This document shows positions 13,486 through 13,724 of a DNA stretch of 13,724 nucleotides, piece by piece. Position 1 is the first letter of the stretch; every line of letters begins with the position of its first letter. Source of the DNA: Rhodospirillales bacterium. Its GTDB lineage: Bacteria; Pseudomonadota; Alphaproteobacteria; Rhodospirillales; Magnetospirillaceae. The notes under the pieces were generated by a model. The model had not been told where the DNA came from, ran no database searches, and saw only the letters and a program-made list of their open reading frames with translations. The DNA lies in assembly GCA_030040955.1 (NCBI GenBank), contig JASHSH010000064.1, forward strand, positions 1-13,724. Reading direction: 5' to 3'. A program made the translations under genes and the position numbers.

Positions 13486-13724
13486 GCCGCCAACTCTCCG
13501 CGCAGACCCTCGGGCCCGGATTCGACGATGCGGAGCGCGACCACGTTGCCCGGCGCATGCGAGGCCAGGAAGCGTACCGGGAGGTAATGCTCGCAGCGGC
13601 CCCGCCCCGGCTCCTCGACGAGTACGCGCGCTTGGCCTCCGACCTTGGCGGCGGAGAAGGCGGCGAGCGCGCGCCCGCCCGCCTCGCGCAGCCGCGCGGC
13701 GCGCTCCCGGATCACCGGTCCCGG
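13482..13724 (-). CDS. mtaB: tRNA methylthiotransferase MtaB-like, C-terminal part (runs off the right edge)
   Basis: Eighty C-terminal residues of an open reading frame that enters from beyond 13724. The segment PGPVIRERAARLREAGGRAL resembles the linker just after the radical-SAM domain of MtaB, the enzyme that adds a methylthio group to N6-threonylcarbamoyladenosine 37 in tRNA. The remainder (VGGQARVLVEEPGRGRCEHYLPVRF and PGNVVALRIVE, read as two beta-rich segments) fits the TRAM-like RNA-binding end of the family. No catalytic CxxxCxxC motif can be checked because it lies outside the window. A GTG at 13715 could begin a short open reading frame, but the upstream codons PGP fit the family, so I treat it as internal. 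The mtaB-ftsY order, common in Alphaproteobacteria, supports the call. The stop overlaps the ftsY start. Confidence 0.8.
   Translation of the reverse strand, partial: PGPVIRERAARLREAGGRALAAFSAAKVGGQARVLVEEPGRGRCEHYLPVRFLASHAPGNVVALRIVESGPEGLRGELAA

Overview
The window looks like chromosomal DNA of a GC-rich alphaproteobacterium, probably a Rhodospirillales- or Rhizobiales-type lineage. The evidence is the high GC content and strong third-position GC in every gene, the bamD-recN order at the left edge and the mtaB-ftsY order at the right edge (both common in Alphaproteobacteria), a short FtsY without an acidic A domain, and a Fur-family box resembling alphaproteobacterial Irr/PerR operators. 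No rRNA, tRNA, CRISPR array, insertion sequence or phage gene is visible.

Layout. Left edge, minus strand: the N-terminal part of recN (runs off the window) preceded by bamD, with a plausible extended -10 promoter for bamD. Then, plus strand, about 290 bp of control region with a good sigma-54 (-24/-12) promoter, driving a complete urea-type ABC transporter operon urtA-urtB-urtC-urtD-urtE (1667-7504). A strong GC hairpin separates urtA from urtB. No urease genes are next to it in this window.

After a 199-bp AT-richer spacer with a Fur-family operator-like palindrome comes a second plus-strand unit: a rubrerythrin that lacks the rubredoxin domain, a GlpC/HdrD-like protein with two ferredoxin-type cysteine sets and two CCG-type domains, and a DUF3501 protein whose start overlaps the previous stop (ATGA). 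A small cupin protein follows 72 bp later. The rubrerythrin / Fe-S oxidoreductase / DUF3501 set is the best candidate here for a poorly described system. I infer an oxidative-stress or iron-responsive peroxide-reduction module in which the Fe-S protein replaces the missing rubredoxin as electron donor.

The cupin gene converges on a minus-strand pair: an unknown 156-residue protein followed, with a TAGTG stop/start overlap, by meaB, the GTPase chaperone of methylmalonyl-CoA mutase. A good sigma-70 promoter lies just upstream of that pair. A 75-codon plus-strand gene then converges on ftsY, which uses a TTG start overlapping the mtaB stop (TTGA). The 3' part of mtaB runs off the right edge. Genes are tightly packed: no stretch over 300 bases is without a gene, and both convergent gene pairs overlap at their stop codons.
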